A DNA stretch of 64,000 bases from Clostridia bacterium (GTDB lineage Bacteria > Bacillota > Clostridia > Christensenellales > Aristaeellaceae). Below are positions 39,960-48,372 of the stretch, in pieces. Position numbers and translations under genes: made by a program. The notes beneath the pieces were generated by a model. It saw nothing but the letters and a program-made list of their open reading frames with translations. It was not told the origin of the DNA and did not search any database. The first letter of the stretch is position 1. Each line of letters begins with the position of its first letter. Where the stretch lies: the NCBI GenBank assembly GCA_017460395.1, contig JAFUBA010000093.1, positions 21,329 through 85,328 of the forward strand, given 5' to 3'.

Positions 39960-40667
39960 ATGAAGCTTGCATTTGTCTACACGATATCCACACCGGCCCT
40001 CGAGCAACTGGTGGCGGAGACTTTCTTCAGGGAAATCGGGAAGTTTGACGGCCTCATCTACCGGGTGCCTGAAGCGCTTTCTGAGGCCATGGAGAAGGGA
40101 AGCCTCACACGCAAGGGTGCCGCGCAGCTCATGCACACCTATCTGCAGGCCATCACGGACGGCGCCGATGTGATCGTGAACTGCTGCTCCACGGTGCGCG
40201 CAGCGGCACTTGAGTTTGAGAAGGTATCGAAAAGCTACGGCGTCCCCATGCTGCAGATTGACACGGAGATGCTCAGAGTGGCCGGGCACATGGGCAGAAT
40301 GGTCGGCGTGCTTGCCACCGCAGGATCGACGATCGAGCCCACCTGCAGCGGCATCAGAGCGTATGCGTCGGGCAGGCACATCATATGCCAGGCGCGTCTT
40401 GCGGACGTCTTCGGTGCAGAGGATCCGGAGCTATACCGGGAAAAGCTCATCTCTGCCGCCAGGGAGCTTGCAGAATTCTCGGATGTGATCGTGCTTGCCC
40501 AGGCATCCATGGCCTTCCTGGAGAAGGACATCGCGCAGGCCACCGGAAAGCCGTGTCTTTCCAGTCCGGGCCTGGCCGCAAAGGACATGAAACGGATCGT
40601 GAAAATCATGGAGTCCAAGAAGACGCTTCATCGGACGGAGTCCGAGCTCTACCCGGCCTGCCACTGA
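39960..40667 (+). CDS. Aspartate/glutamate/hydantoin racemase-family protein
   Basis: 235 residues from the ATG set by AGGAGGGG seven bases upstream. The family layout is visible: LAFVYTISTPALEQLV, an INVxCCST-type motif (VIVNCCSTVRA, Cys75/76) that contains the first catalytic Cys, and a phosphate-like loop GVLATAGSTIEPTCSG. In proven racemases a second Cys follows in a VLGC-type motif near residue 185; here that place reads IVLAQASMAFL, so the protein may be a one-Cys member with lyase or isomerase activity instead of a two-base racemase. It is cytoplasmic. The neighbouring ATPase gene starts 25 bases later but probably has no metabolic link. Confidence 0.8.
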   Translation: MKLAFVYTISTPALEQLVAETFFREIGKFDGLIYRVPEALSEAMEKGSLTRKGAAQLMHTYLQAITDGADVIVNCCSTVRAAALEFEKVSKSYGVPMLQIDTEMLRVAGHMGRMVGVLATAGSTIEPTCSGIRAYASGRHIICQARLADVFGAEDPELYREKLISAARELAEFSDVIVLAQASMAFLEKDIAQATGKPCLSSPGLAAKDMKRIVKIMESKKTLHRTESELYPACH

Positions 40668-40692
40668 TGGCAGTGAAAGGATGCGGATACGG

Positions 40693-42351
40693 ATGGATAC
40701 AAAGGCGATCGCCATCTCCAGTCAGTTTGAGGAAGTCGTTCGGCAGTGCAGGTATCTTGTGGACAAGACCGAGCTGATGTATGAGCTCATGGGGACATAT
40801 CCCGATGAGGTGACGTACATCACGCGCCCGAGCGGCTTTGGCAAGACCATGAACATGCGCATGATGGAGAGCTTCTTCGATATGAGACGGGACAGTGCAG
40901 AGCTGTTTTCTGGGCTCAGGATCTCGGCTCATCCGGAGTTCTGCAGGGAATGGATGAACCGCTATCCTGTGCTGCTGCTGTCCTTTGGGGACGTGGGAGG
41001 AGAAACGTATGACGTTTTCTTTCGCGCGCTCAAGAAGTCGCTTTCCGCGCTTTGCAGGGAGCACGCGGATCTTATGGAGCGCGGGATGGCGGAGCCGGGC
41101 GATGTAAAGACATTTGAACATCTGTTGTCCGGAAAGGCAAACCCTTCGGAGGTAGAAAAGGCACTTCAGACCATCATGCGGATGATGCACGCTGTGTACG
41201 ACAGACCGGTGATCCTGCTGCTGGATGACTATGATGTACCGCTTTCAAGGGCAGAGGCGACCGGGAATGAAGAGCTCTGCATGCAGGTGCGGAAGACGAT
41301 CTTCGGGATCCTGCGTGCTGCCACGAAGAAGAACGAGCATCTGAAGTGTGCCGTCGTGACCGGATGTCTGCAGTTTTCCGGAGACAGCATCTTCACGGAG
41401 GTTCAGCGCTTTACGGTAGAAGACCCAAAGTGCAGCCGGTACTTTGGCTTTTTGCAGGACGAGGTCGCGGGCATGCTGGAGGCCTTACAGTTGTCAGACA
41501 AGCTGGAGAAGGTGAAGGACTTATATGGCGGCTACCTCATCGGGGACACGGAACTCTTCTGTCCGGGCGGTGTGGCAGATTATATCGCTCACATGAAAAA
41601 AGCAGGGCGGAAAAAGTATCTGCCCTGCCATATGTCAGAAGGTTCGGAGAGAGTCCTCTGGAAATTTGTGAACCCCGGGAGAAGTGACGCATCTGCGCCT
41701 GTCGAAGCGCTTTTGCATGGAGGAACCATCTCGGAGGAAATCTCACAGCCCCTTGCCTGCGTGATGCTAAGCGATGACCGGAAAAATCTCTGGAGTGCCC
41801 TCCTGATGGGCGGCTGCCTCACGAGGGCGGACAAGGTGAGTGCGGGCGGCAGCGTCAGGCTCCGTATCCCGAATGCCGGTATCGAAGATCTTTTCAGGGA
41901 TGAAGTCCGGGCAAGGTTTGAGGAAAAGCTGGACGCAGATGCCGCGGCGGCTTTCGTCACGGCGATGCGGCAAAAAAACGGGCAGACGGCATCGGACATG
42001 CTCACGGAGATCCTGTCCGGATCCATCAGCTATGGACACTATGCGGAGGCGTATTACATTGACGTGCTGAGTGGGATCTTCAAATCGCGCGGGCTCATGC
42101 TGGAAGCCACACGTGGCGGCGGCAAGAAAAGGGCGATGCTTCGGGTCAGGGACGGTGCAGCACAGTCCGTTTTTCGGATTGCTCTGATCTTGTCTGAGCG
42201 GCGGACTGCCCTGATGACCGACTGCAATGCAGTGATCAGGCAGGCTTTTGATAAAACCCTAAAAATTAAGCAGGCGGAAGGTGACGAGAAGGCGCTGTTT
42301 TGCGCCATTGCCTTCTATGCAAAGAGGGCATACGTAAAGTTTATGAAATGA
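40693..42351 (+). CDS. AAA-ATPase-like protein with C-terminal nuclease-like domain (PF09820/PF08011 type)
   Basis: 552 residues from the ATG at 40693; an ATG 12 bases earlier is possible but sits on top of the AAAGG. The N-terminal CRYLVDKTELMYELMG followed by TYITRPSGFGKTMNMRMM (Walker A-like, residues 48-52 GFGKT) and the Walker B VILLLDDYDVPLSRA are hallmarks of this gut-bacterial family, which is expanded in Bacteroidetes and Clostridia. The C-terminus (GHYAEAYYIDVLSGIFKSRG with a KKRAMLRV segment) corresponds to the PD-(D/E)XK-like domain, though the acidic residues are poorly kept. The function of the family is unknown; roles in genome defence have been guessed at. No phage or toxin gene is adjacent. 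Confidence 0.85.
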   Translation: MDTKAIAISSQFEEVVRQCRYLVDKTELMYELMGTYPDEVTYITRPSGFGKTMNMRMMESFFDMRRDSAELFSGLRISAHPEFCREWMNRYPVLLLSFGDVGGETYDVFFRALKKSLSALCREHADLMERGMAEPGDVKTFEHLLSGKANPSEVEKALQTIMRMMHAVYDRPVILLLDDYDVPLSRAEATGNEELCMQVRKTIFGILRAATKKNEHLKCAVVTGCLQFSGDSIFTEVQRFTVEDPKCSRYFGFLQDEVAGMLEALQLSDKLEKVKDLYGGYLIGDTELFCPGGVADYIAHMKKAGRKKYLPCHMSEGSERVLWKFVNPGRSDASAPVEALLHGGTISEEISQPLACVMLSDDRKNLWSALLMGGCLTRADKVSAGGSVRLRIPNAGIEDLFRDEVRARFEEKLDADAAAAFVTAMRQKNGQTASDMLTEILSGSISYGHYAEAYYIDVLSGIFKSRGLMLEATRGGGKKRAMLRVRDGAAQSVFRIALILSERRTALMTDCNAVIRQAFDKTLKIKQAEGDEKALFCAIAFYAKRAYVKFMK

Positions 42352-42379
42352 CAGACGGGCCCTGAAAACGGGAGGAATA

Positions 42380-42763
42380 CTATTCCTGGTGGGCTTCATC
42401 TCCGCTTGGACTCTGGATCTCAAAGGCCTTGGATAACTTTTCCATGTTCTGTCTCATCTCGAGAATGGCAGCCTGGAGTGCCATGATGCTTGCTTCTGTA
42501 GTTTTCAGATACTGTACAAACGCTTCCTGATCCAGTGGATGCAGTGCTCTGCTCTCCAGCGGCGCTTCCTCGGCAGGCTTAATGGCTTTCTCGCGGGGCT
42601 GCCCCCGCTGACCGGTGGGCATGATGGTGTTGGTCTTTTCGTCGAGCTTTCCGATGCAGCGCCGCTTCTGAACCTTTTTCTGCTTTTCTTCGTCCCAGAC
42701 ATACGTCGTTTCGTACACATAGTACGTATCTGTCTTGCGATTGTACGATTTGGTGATGGACAT
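42380..42763 (-). CDS. Small transposase-associated protein
   Basis: 127 residues. The N-terminal half, YNRKTDTYYVYETTYVWDEE followed by KKVQKRRCIGKLDEKTN and TIMPTGQRGQP, is the pattern found at the start of IS1634-like transposases and in short proteins next to them. The C-terminal half is a coiled coil (LKTTEASIMALQAAILEMRQ). No DDE catalytic domain follows, and I see no terminal inverted repeats, so this is either an accessory gene of a lost element or a decayed transposase. Its ribosome site (AGGAGG, ten bases upstream) is intact. It marks the left end of a stretch of minus-strand accessory genes of lower GC. Confidence 0.65.
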   Translation of the reverse strand: MSITKSYNRKTDTYYVYETTYVWDEEKQKKVQKRRCIGKLDEKTNTIMPTGQRGQPREKAIKPAEEAPLESRALHPLDQEAFVQYLKTTEASIMALQAAILEMRQNMEKLSKAFEIQSPSGDEAHQE

Positions 42764-42859
42764 CGGATACCTCCTGACTGAGAAACCTGGAACCTGCGCA
42801 AGGCTTGTGTATCAGAAACTATCTGACAGACGCCTCATGAGCATGCAAGCCATAGGGCT

Positions 42860-43342
42860 TTATTTCTGCAGGTCCTGGATAAAGGCCTGTATGCGCTCTG
42901 TCAACAGTACATTTTTCTCCATGGAGATCAGCTCACTTCTGCTGACCCATCGATACGCGATGGTTTCACCCTCCTGCAGGGTCACATGGTCTTTTTCGCA
43001 GCCTGTAACACACAGGAACTCCACGTAAATGGTGTGATCACTCCGGACCTCTCCAACCTCGAGCATGTGATCTGCCTGGATTCCTGTTTCTTCCAGGAGC
43101 TCCCTGATGGCGCATTCAAGGGGAGACTCATGCTGCAGGGCGGAACCACCTGCCGTGGCCTCCCACAGACCGCCATATGGCTTGCGTCTGTCCCGCTGCA
43201 TGAGCAGATACGTTCCGTCCGTATGCCTCACGATGATCTCACTCACCAGATGATAGACGCCCTCGGGGATTGTCTCGCCGCGAATCAGCGTCATATTCGG
43301 AATTTTCCGAAAATCACCATCATAGGCATCCCACAGTTCCAT
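42860..43342 (-). CDS. NUDIX hydrolase
   Basis: 160 residues. The Nudix box GGSALQHESPLECAIRELLE followed by ETGI fits GX5EX7REUXEEXGU fully, so the metal site for pyrophosphate hydrolysis is intact. An N-terminal extension of about 30 residues (ELWDAYDGDFRKIPNMTLIR) matches the IPP-isomerase-like/YfcD-type subgroup, in which the start W-D-x-Y-D is frequent. The substrate could be a nucleoside diphosphate derivative. It is cytoplasmic and stands alone among small accessory genes. Confidence 0.88.
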   Translation of the reverse strand: MELWDAYDGDFRKIPNMTLIRGETIPEGVYHLVSEIIVRHTDGTYLLMQRDRRKPYGGLWEATAGGSALQHESPLECAIRELLEETGIQADHMLEVGEVRSDHTIYVEFLCVTGCEKDHVTLQEGETIAYRWVSRSELISMEKNVLLTERIQAFIQDLQK

Positions 43343-43419
43343 ATCCGTTCATCTCCGTAAGTCTGATGTGCCGCAGTTCCATTCCAAAAGGAACAGGTCA
43401 ACAGCCCGAATGAAATGAC

Positions 43420-43869
43420 TCAAACCTCGTCAATGGAACATGCATACCACTCTTCTGCTGTCTGATGAAATCCCACAGACTCAAACATTTTCTGGCTTTG
43501 CACATTGAAAGAATAGATGTTCGCCTTCACTTCCTGCATTCCTTTATCTTTTGCAAGTGCAAGCATATCCAGAACGCATCTGCGTCCAATGTGCTGATTC
43601 TGATATTCTTTGCAGACAACGATGCTGATTTCTGCATTATCCCGCAGGGAAACATCTCCGACAAGCTGCCCGCGGTACTGAATATAGTAGCAGTCTCCAT
43701 GCGTGCTCAAATAATCGTACATGCGATTCAGCAAATCCAGATCATACACGTGATCGATGTTATCAACCTGTCTGCACACATCAATGTCTTGGTACCACGC
43801 AAGGCTCACTGACGGATTCGGATAATACGGAATCAGGACGATATCATGATCTACAATTCTATTCTCCAT
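43420..43869 (-). CDS. GNAT-family N-acetyltransferase
   Basis: 149 residues from the ATG with GAGG six bases upstream; an upstream in-frame GTG overlaps that ribosome site and is unlikely. The acetyl-CoA binding region is recognisable as ISIVVCKEYQNQHIGRRCV (the Q/RxxGxG/A loop, here QNQHIGRR), followed by a DMLALAKDKGMQEVKANIYS strand-helix and the terminal FNVQSQKMFESVGFHQTAEE, where N-x-x-S-x-x-M-x-E-x-x-G-F is the usual GNAT ending. The acceptor substrate is unknown. Its 5' end overlaps the tail of a truncated kinase fragment, so its start region was probably created or shifted by a deletion. Confidence 0.85.
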   Translation of the reverse strand: MENRIVDHDIVLIPYYPNPSVSLAWYQDIDVCRQVDNIDHVYDLDLLNRMYDYLSTHGDCYYIQYRGQLVGDVSLRDNAEISIVVCKEYQNQHIGRRCVLDMLALAKDKGMQEVKANIYSFNVQSQKMFESVGFHQTAEEWYACSIDEV

Positions 43870-43963
43870 GGCAAGCCTCACAAAGTCCGGTGATGCGCAT
43901 CAGTTCCTGACCGACTGTCATTTTCCCGACGGCTGCATCCCCAACGATGAATACGAGCTTCAT
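43859..43963 (-). pseudogene. Truncated P-loop kinase N-terminus
   Basis: MKLVFIVGDAAVGKMTVGQE and LMRITGL form the intact first strand, Walker A and helix of a small-molecule kinase/AAA family, with a perfect ribosome site (GGAGG, seven bases upstream). After 27 residues homology stops and seven unrelated residues lead to a stop inside the next gene. About 140 residues of the expected domain are missing, so this is a deletion relic whose promoter and ribosome site may now serve the acetyltransferase. Confidence 0.7.
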
Positions 43964-43985
43964 AATGTGCCTCCGCAAATCCTGA

Positions 43986-44699
43986 TCAATCGTTGTACCA
44001 GTATCCCTTTGCATCCGTCTTCTTCGGATGCTCCTTTGCCGCCTGTGATTCATCGCCCACAATCCAGTAATCACATTTGTCTGCATTGGCGCAGGTATAT
44101 CTCCTGATCAGGTGGCCGTGAATCATTTCCATGGCAGGATAGTCGCTGTTGCAGAACGCAGGCATGATATCAAGATAGCCATGCGCTTTGGCAAACTCGG
44201 CAATCGGGCAGCGCTCGAAGATGTATCTCGGGCCGACTGATTTATCGTACTTATCCACCTTCATGATGTAGCCGGTGGGCTGATGTGGGTCACAGTTGTA
44301 TTTCGATTTCGCGGTGGTGTCAAATGCCATGTGGAGAATCCGCCTGACCCATGGCCTGTTGGCATTTGCGACCTTTGCAAGACCCTGGAAGCCGGTCAGA
44401 AAAGCCTCGCAGTTCATGTCGTACAGTTCATCCAGATCAGGCGTGTGGTGGAGCGCCTCATAGTAGGCAAAGATCATGATGCAGTCGTACGTGCCGCCCG
44501 TCCCATTATGGGTGTTTTTCTTTCCGCCAAGATAGGGCAGATCCTCCAGAAAGGCCGCGTACTGCTGCTGAACCTTCTCCCACATGGGTGCAACTTCGCT
44601 TTCGGGATACCTTTTTCCGAGATGCTCTTTGATGATCTTCTCCATCAGCGGGGAATACATCACATGCTTCTCAAGATCGATCTGCAGACTACTGTGCAT
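43986..44699 (-). CDS. L-2-amino-thiazoline-4-carboxylic acid hydrolase-family protein
   Basis: 237 residues from the ATG at 44699; the preceding in-frame GTG lies within the GGAGGAG ribosome site. The family pattern of ATC hydrolase (PF14196) is recognisable: a helical N-terminal half, then a Cys/His-rich C-terminal half with FERCPIAEFAKAHGYLDIMP, an AFCNSDY motif and the CANADKCDYWI end, where conserved Cys residues are likely metal ligands or catalytic. The proven member opens the thiazoline ring in cysteine biosynthesis from ATC; most relatives have no assigned substrate, so the annotation is at family level. The gene is lower in GC than the arabinan locus next to it. Confidence 0.8.
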   Translation of the reverse strand: MHSSLQIDLEKHVMYSPLMEKIIKEHLGKRYPESEVAPMWEKVQQQYAAFLEDLPYLGGKKNTHNGTGGTYDCIMIFAYYEALHHTPDLDELYDMNCEAFLTGFQGLAKVANANRPWVRRILHMAFDTTAKSKYNCDPHQPTGYIMKVDKYDKSVGPRYIFERCPIAEFAKAHGYLDIMPAFCNSDYPAMEMIHGHLIRRYTCANADKCDYWIVGDESQAAKEHPKKTDAKGYWYND

Positions 44700-44763
44700 A
44701 AACTCCTCCACAGGACATGATGTGTATGCAGAGATACGGGGTATCGTCTCAGGAATCTGGCTG

Positions 44764-44785
44764 TATACGGTGAGAAATCCGTATA
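44764..44785. other. Inverted repeat upstream of the ATC hydrolase-like gene
   Basis: TATACGG-tgagaaat-CCGTATA is a perfect 7-bp inverted repeat in the 122-base gap between the ATC hydrolase-like and GH51 genes. Neither strand has a proper T-run directly after the stem. It may be an operator for the minus-strand gene at 43986-44699. Confidence 0.4.
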
Positions 44786-44821
44786 TATTTTACGCCCGGG
44801 CGCTGCGGAAAGCAATTTCTG

Positions 44822-46780
44822 TCACGGTACATAAAGGACAAGGACGGCCCAGGCGGGGAGGGTGAGATGTGCTTCTGCGCCGCTCAGCTCGAAGGAGAAT
44901 TCTTCGGGCGATACCTTCTCGCGCGAGAGCGCATTCGTATCCTGCCTGTCGCCGGCAAGCAGTGTGCCGTGCCCCTGGACGTTTTCCTTGCCATCAAGGT
45001 GCAGATGAATCGTCTTTTCCTCCCCGGACACATTGACAAGCTTCAGAATGACCCTGCCGTCATCTGCCGCGGAGGCCGTCTGGAAGAGGCCCTCTGCCTC
45101 CAGGTTCCCTTCATCAAAGCTGCTGTCCAACAGCCAGGTGCCGAGGGAGTCAGAGAACAGCTTCTGCACATAGTAGTTTGGCGTTTTCACGATATCCCGT
45201 CCGCTGAACCAGATGAGATCCGGGGTCCACTGGTCCATGCCAAGGCGCGCCATGAGCGGGGCATAACAGCTCATGGTGACCACATCGCTGTTGCGCTCAA
45301 GCCCCGTCATGTAGGCCGCCTCGCACAGGGCACTGTAGAGATTGTTCGGACGTGTGCCGCCGGAGGCAGGCTCGTGGGCCGCATACTCCCCGAGGAAGAC
45401 CCTGGTGTCCCGCGGATACAGATCGTAGCGGTGGGTGTTTCGAAGAAACCAGTCGGAGTCCATGTAGTAGTGTTCATCCACCGTGTCCTCCGGGAAGGCC
45501 TGCAGGATCCGTGCGCGGCTTGCGTAGAAAAGGCTCCCTTCTGCTACGGGCCCACAGGCGACGATGCAGGTGATTTCCGGGTACCGGTCCCTGACCGCGT
45601 CCCGGATCTTTTCGTACCTTGAAAAGTACACATCGCCCCAGTTCTCGTTCCCGATCGCCAGGTACTTCAGAGAAAAAGGCTGTTCGTGGCCCATCTCGCA
45701 CCTGAGGGCGCCCCAGGCCGTCCCGGCGTCACCTGTCGCAAACTCGATCAGATCCAGGACGTCCTGTGTCCAGGCAGCCAGCTCCTCTTCATTCATGGGC
45801 TTTTCGCTCGGTGTCCTCGCCTGGCACAGAACGCCGCTGCCGACCACGGGGAGGGGGAGAGCGCCCAGCTCTTCGCACAGGCAGAAGTACTCATAAAAGC
45901 CCAGGCCATAGCTCTGCATGTAGCCCCAGGTGTTCCAGTTTTCACGGCGTGCTTCCACAGGCCCGACCGTGTCCTTCCACCGGTAGAGGTTGTCCCAGAC
46001 CCAGCTTCCCTCTGCATCGCAGCCGCCGGGGAAGCGCATGAATCTCGGGTGCAGACTGAGGAGTGCTTCAAACAGGTCCCGGCGAACGCCCCCGCCGGGC
46101 CAGTCGCGCCCGATGCGGTCACAGGGCATCAGGGAGGCCATGTCAATGTCCACATCGCCCGTGCCCAGAAGCGTGAAGTTCAGGCAGGCTTCATCGGAGG
46201 TGGATACGGCCGTCAGGGTGGAAACGTGTTTCTCCCATGCGTCGCCGGGGGTGAAGGAGACGGTGTCACTCAGCGCCTGTCCGCCGCGGGTGATCAGGTT
46301 CACGCAGACGCGCCCGGTGAAACTCTTTGTGCGCAAAAACACGGACACATCATAGCTTTCACCTTCCGTGACAGGAATGCCGCCGCGGAAGACGGAGGAC
46401 GTATAGCCCAGGTTCTGGAAGGCATAGCCGGGACTCCTGACGGTGATGGACACGTAGGTGGGATTGCCTGCGTTCAGCGGCATGCTGTCCGCGATTGCGG
46501 CAAGGCCGTCCCCCTCGGGGGAGGTATTGAACTGCCAGCCGCTCAGATGCTGGTAGGCAGACGGGCTCAGAAGGTCCTCGTTTTCAAAGGAACGGTTCTG
46601 CAGGAGCTCTGCGTACAGCCCGCCGTCCGCGGCGTGGTTGATGTCCTCAAAGAAGATCCCGTAGAGCGTGGGGCTGATCTCGTGCACCCGGCTGCCTGTG
46701 TTCACGGTGAGGGTTTCACCACAGGTGAAGGTCGGAATCAGAAGCAGCGCAAGCATCAGGGCGGCGGTTTTTCGAAGCAT
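44822..46780 (-). CDS. GH51 alpha-L-arabinofuranosidase, secreted
   Basis: 652 residues from the ATG with GGAGGG eight bases upstream and a signal peptide (MLRKTAALMLALLLIPTFTC). Residues of about 65-220 form a CBM4/9-like beta-sandwich between the first strand (ISPTLYGIFFEDINHAADGG) and the barrel. The catalytic acid/base is Glu379 in AIGNENWG and the nucleophile Glu464 in VFLGEYAAHE; FMRFPGGCDAEG is the conserved substrate loop. It removes arabinofuranosyl side chains from arabinan or arabinoxylan outside the cell. It is the last gene of the arabinan locus and is separated from its binding-protein gene by a hairpin with a T-rich tail, so its level may be lowered by partial termination. Confidence 0.93.
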   Translation of the reverse strand: MLRKTAALMLALLLIPTFTCGETLTVNTGSRVHEISPTLYGIFFEDINHAADGGLYAELLQNRSFENEDLLSPSAYQHLSGWQFNTSPEGDGLAAIADSMPLNAGNPTYVSITVRSPGYAFQNLGYTSSVFRGGIPVTEGESYDVSVFLRTKSFTGRVCVNLITRGGQALSDTVSFTPGDAWEKHVSTLTAVSTSDEACLNFTLLGTGDVDIDMASLMPCDRIGRDWPGGGVRRDLFEALLSLHPRFMRFPGGCDAEGSWVWDNLYRWKDTVGPVEARRENWNTWGYMQSYGLGFYEYFCLCEELGALPLPVVGSGVLCQARTPSEKPMNEEELAAWTQDVLDLIEFATGDAGTAWGALRCEMGHEQPFSLKYLAIGNENWGDVYFSRYEKIRDAVRDRYPEITCIVACGPVAEGSLFYASRARILQAFPEDTVDEHYYMDSDWFLRNTHRYDLYPRDTRVFLGEYAAHEPASGGTRPNNLYSALCEAAYMTGLERNSDVVTMSCYAPLMARLGMDQWTPDLIWFSGRDIVKTPNYYVQKLFSDSLGTWLLDSSFDEGNLEAEGLFQTASAADDGRVILKLVNVSGEEKTIHLHLDGKENVQGHGTLLAGDRQDTNALSREKVSPEEFSFELSGAEAHLTLPAWAVLVLYVP

Positions 46781-46804
46781 GGTTTTCCCTCCAAAGCAAG
46801 ACAG

Positions 46805-46839
46805 AAAAAACAGCAAGAGGCGCGGCAGCGCCGCGCCTC
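46805..46839 (-). terminator. Internal hairpin between binding-protein and GH51 genes
   Basis: A perfect 10-bp stem, GAGGCGCGGC/GCCGCGCCTC, with a three-base loop is followed on the minus strand, after six bases, by a six-T run. The distance to the T-run suggests partial termination, giving more binding protein than GH51. Confidence 0.6.
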
Positions 46840-46859
46840 ATAAACTTCAGAAGACAGGA

Positions 46860-48284
46860 TCAGGGCTGGCCATAGATGCTGAAGAACACAGCCATGGCGT
46901 CGTCATAGTACTGACGGCCGGCCTCTGCCAGCTTGTCGGTGTAGTCATAGGGATCGACGGTGCCCTCGGCAATGGCGGCCTCGATGCCCACGGTGCCGTT
47001 GTAGTCAGAGCCGTGATAGTAGTTGTTCACGAAGGAAGCGAAGCCGGGGATGGAGCGGCTGCCCCAGGTCACAGGGTTCTGGATGCCGTCCATGAAGGCA
47101 GCCCAGTCGTTCCAGTAACCGAGGTCGGGCATGAGATCCACATAAGCCTTGACAACTTCTTCGTCGGTGATCATGGGCAGGCAGTTGGGCACATCATAGG
47201 CCTTCTCGCCGGTGCTCTCCCATGTCAGGGTGGGGAACAGCTTCACGCGCTCCATCCAGCCTTCCTTGCCCCAGGTCAGGAACTTGGCCAGCTCATAGGC
47301 CTCGCGGGGATGCTCGCAGGAAGCGGAGATGGAATAGAAGTCCAGGAAGGCCAGCTGGCCGGCGTTCTCAGCATCGGCGCCCACGGGCGGATTGTAGGGG
47401 ATCATCTTGATGCCGCGGTCGGTGGAGATGGGCTTGGAGTAGATGTTGTTGAGGGTCCAGAAGGCATCGGTCACAATGCCGACGTGGCCGGTCTGTCCGC
47501 CCCACTCATCGCCAAGGTTCAGGGCCAGGTACTCGTCGCTTGTGACATCCAGGGTCTTTCCAAGGCGCAGGTTCTCATTCTGCTTCTCGATGGAATCCAC
47601 CCAGCCGGAGGCAAAGTCATACTGCTCGCCGTTCCAGCCGAACTCGCCGATGGCATTGTCGGTCAGGGCGATGGGGCCGCCGGTCACAAGACCGTACATG
47701 CCGTTGAAGTAACCCCAGTAGCCCTGGGAGGGATCAGCCAGCTTGTCGATGAGCTCCAGCATGTCTTCCCATTTCCAGTCCTGAGAGGGCAGCTCGACAT
47801 TCATCTTTTCAAACACGTTGGCATCGCAGTAGACGGTGGCGGGCAGGAATTCGCCGGCCATGAAGTAGCAGCGCTGGCCGTCCAGATACCCGACCCTCTT
47901 CAGGGTGTCGTACAGCTGGGTCTGGGCTTCCTCGTCGTTCTCGATGTACTCGGCAATGTCGTACATGTACTTGCCGGCCATGAGCGGCTCGAGGTCCAGC
48001 CAGAAGTAGACATCGGGCAGATCGTTGGTGGCAGCCCGGTTGAGCAGCTCGCCAGCGATGTCCGCGGTGGTGGTGCGAAGCACTTCCACCTTGATGTTCG
48101 GATACTTCTCCATGAACTTGGCAGCCAGTGCCTCGGTCATCTCGAAGTCATCCCAGGTCATGAAGGACAGGGTGATTTCATCGGTGGTGTTCATCTCAGG
48201 CATGTTGTATCCTTCGGCACCGGCCAGGGATACCATGCCCATGAACATCGTGAGGGCCAACAGGATCGCCAGGATCTTTTTCAT
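46860..48284 (-). CDS. Sugar ABC importer binding protein (second system)
   Basis: 474 residues from the ATG with AAGGAGG seven bases upstream. The signal peptide MKKILAILLALTMFMGMVS is cleaved near AGA-EG; no lipobox Cys is present, which is unusual for a Gram-positive binding protein and also seen in its neighbours. The mature chain has the type 1 solute-binding pattern: ITLSFMTWDDFEMTEALAAK, a KFMEKYPNIKVEVL segment, and a C-terminal Trp/Tyr-rich region (YWNDWAAFMDGIQNPVTWGS) that lines the sugar pocket. It belongs with the two permeases encoded upstream. The ligand is probably an arabino-oligosaccharide, judged by the flanking GH43 and GH51 genes. Confidence 0.9.
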   Translation of the reverse strand: MKKILAILLALTMFMGMVSLAGAEGYNMPEMNTTDEITLSFMTWDDFEMTEALAAKFMEKYPNIKVEVLRTTTADIAGELLNRAATNDLPDVYFWLDLEPLMAGKYMYDIAEYIENDEEAQTQLYDTLKRVGYLDGQRCYFMAGEFLPATVYCDANVFEKMNVELPSQDWKWEDMLELIDKLADPSQGYWGYFNGMYGLVTGGPIALTDNAIGEFGWNGEQYDFASGWVDSIEKQNENLRLGKTLDVTSDEYLALNLGDEWGGQTGHVGIVTDAFWTLNNIYSKPISTDRGIKMIPYNPPVGADAENAGQLAFLDFYSISASCEHPREAYELAKFLTWGKEGWMERVKLFPTLTWESTGEKAYDVPNCLPMITDEEVVKAYVDLMPDLGYWNDWAAFMDGIQNPVTWGSRSIPGFASFVNNYYHGSDYNGTVGIEAAIAEGTVDPYDYTDKLAEAGRQYYDDAMAVFFSIYGQP

Positions 48285-48344
48285 AGGGTCTCCTCCTTTT
48301 GTAAGTAGATGGGGTTGTAGATGGGGTAAAGAGTAGTTTATCAA

Positions 48345-48359
48345 AAGCCTCTTCGGCTT
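48345..48359 (-). other. Intercistronic hairpin ahead of the binding-protein gene
   Basis: AAGCC/GGCTT with a five-base loop is followed on the minus strand by TTTG. It lies in the 88-base spacer between permease and binding protein; such hairpins often stabilise the binding-protein message. A direct repeat GTAGATGGGG lies beside it. Confidence 0.4.
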
Positions 48360-48372
48360 CGATACGAAATCA

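Noticed and set aside
42380..44699. An intact insertion sequence or integrative element in the accessory stretch
   Set aside because: Apart from the small transposase-associated protein there is no catalytic transposase or integrase, no terminal inverted repeats and no target duplication that I can find.
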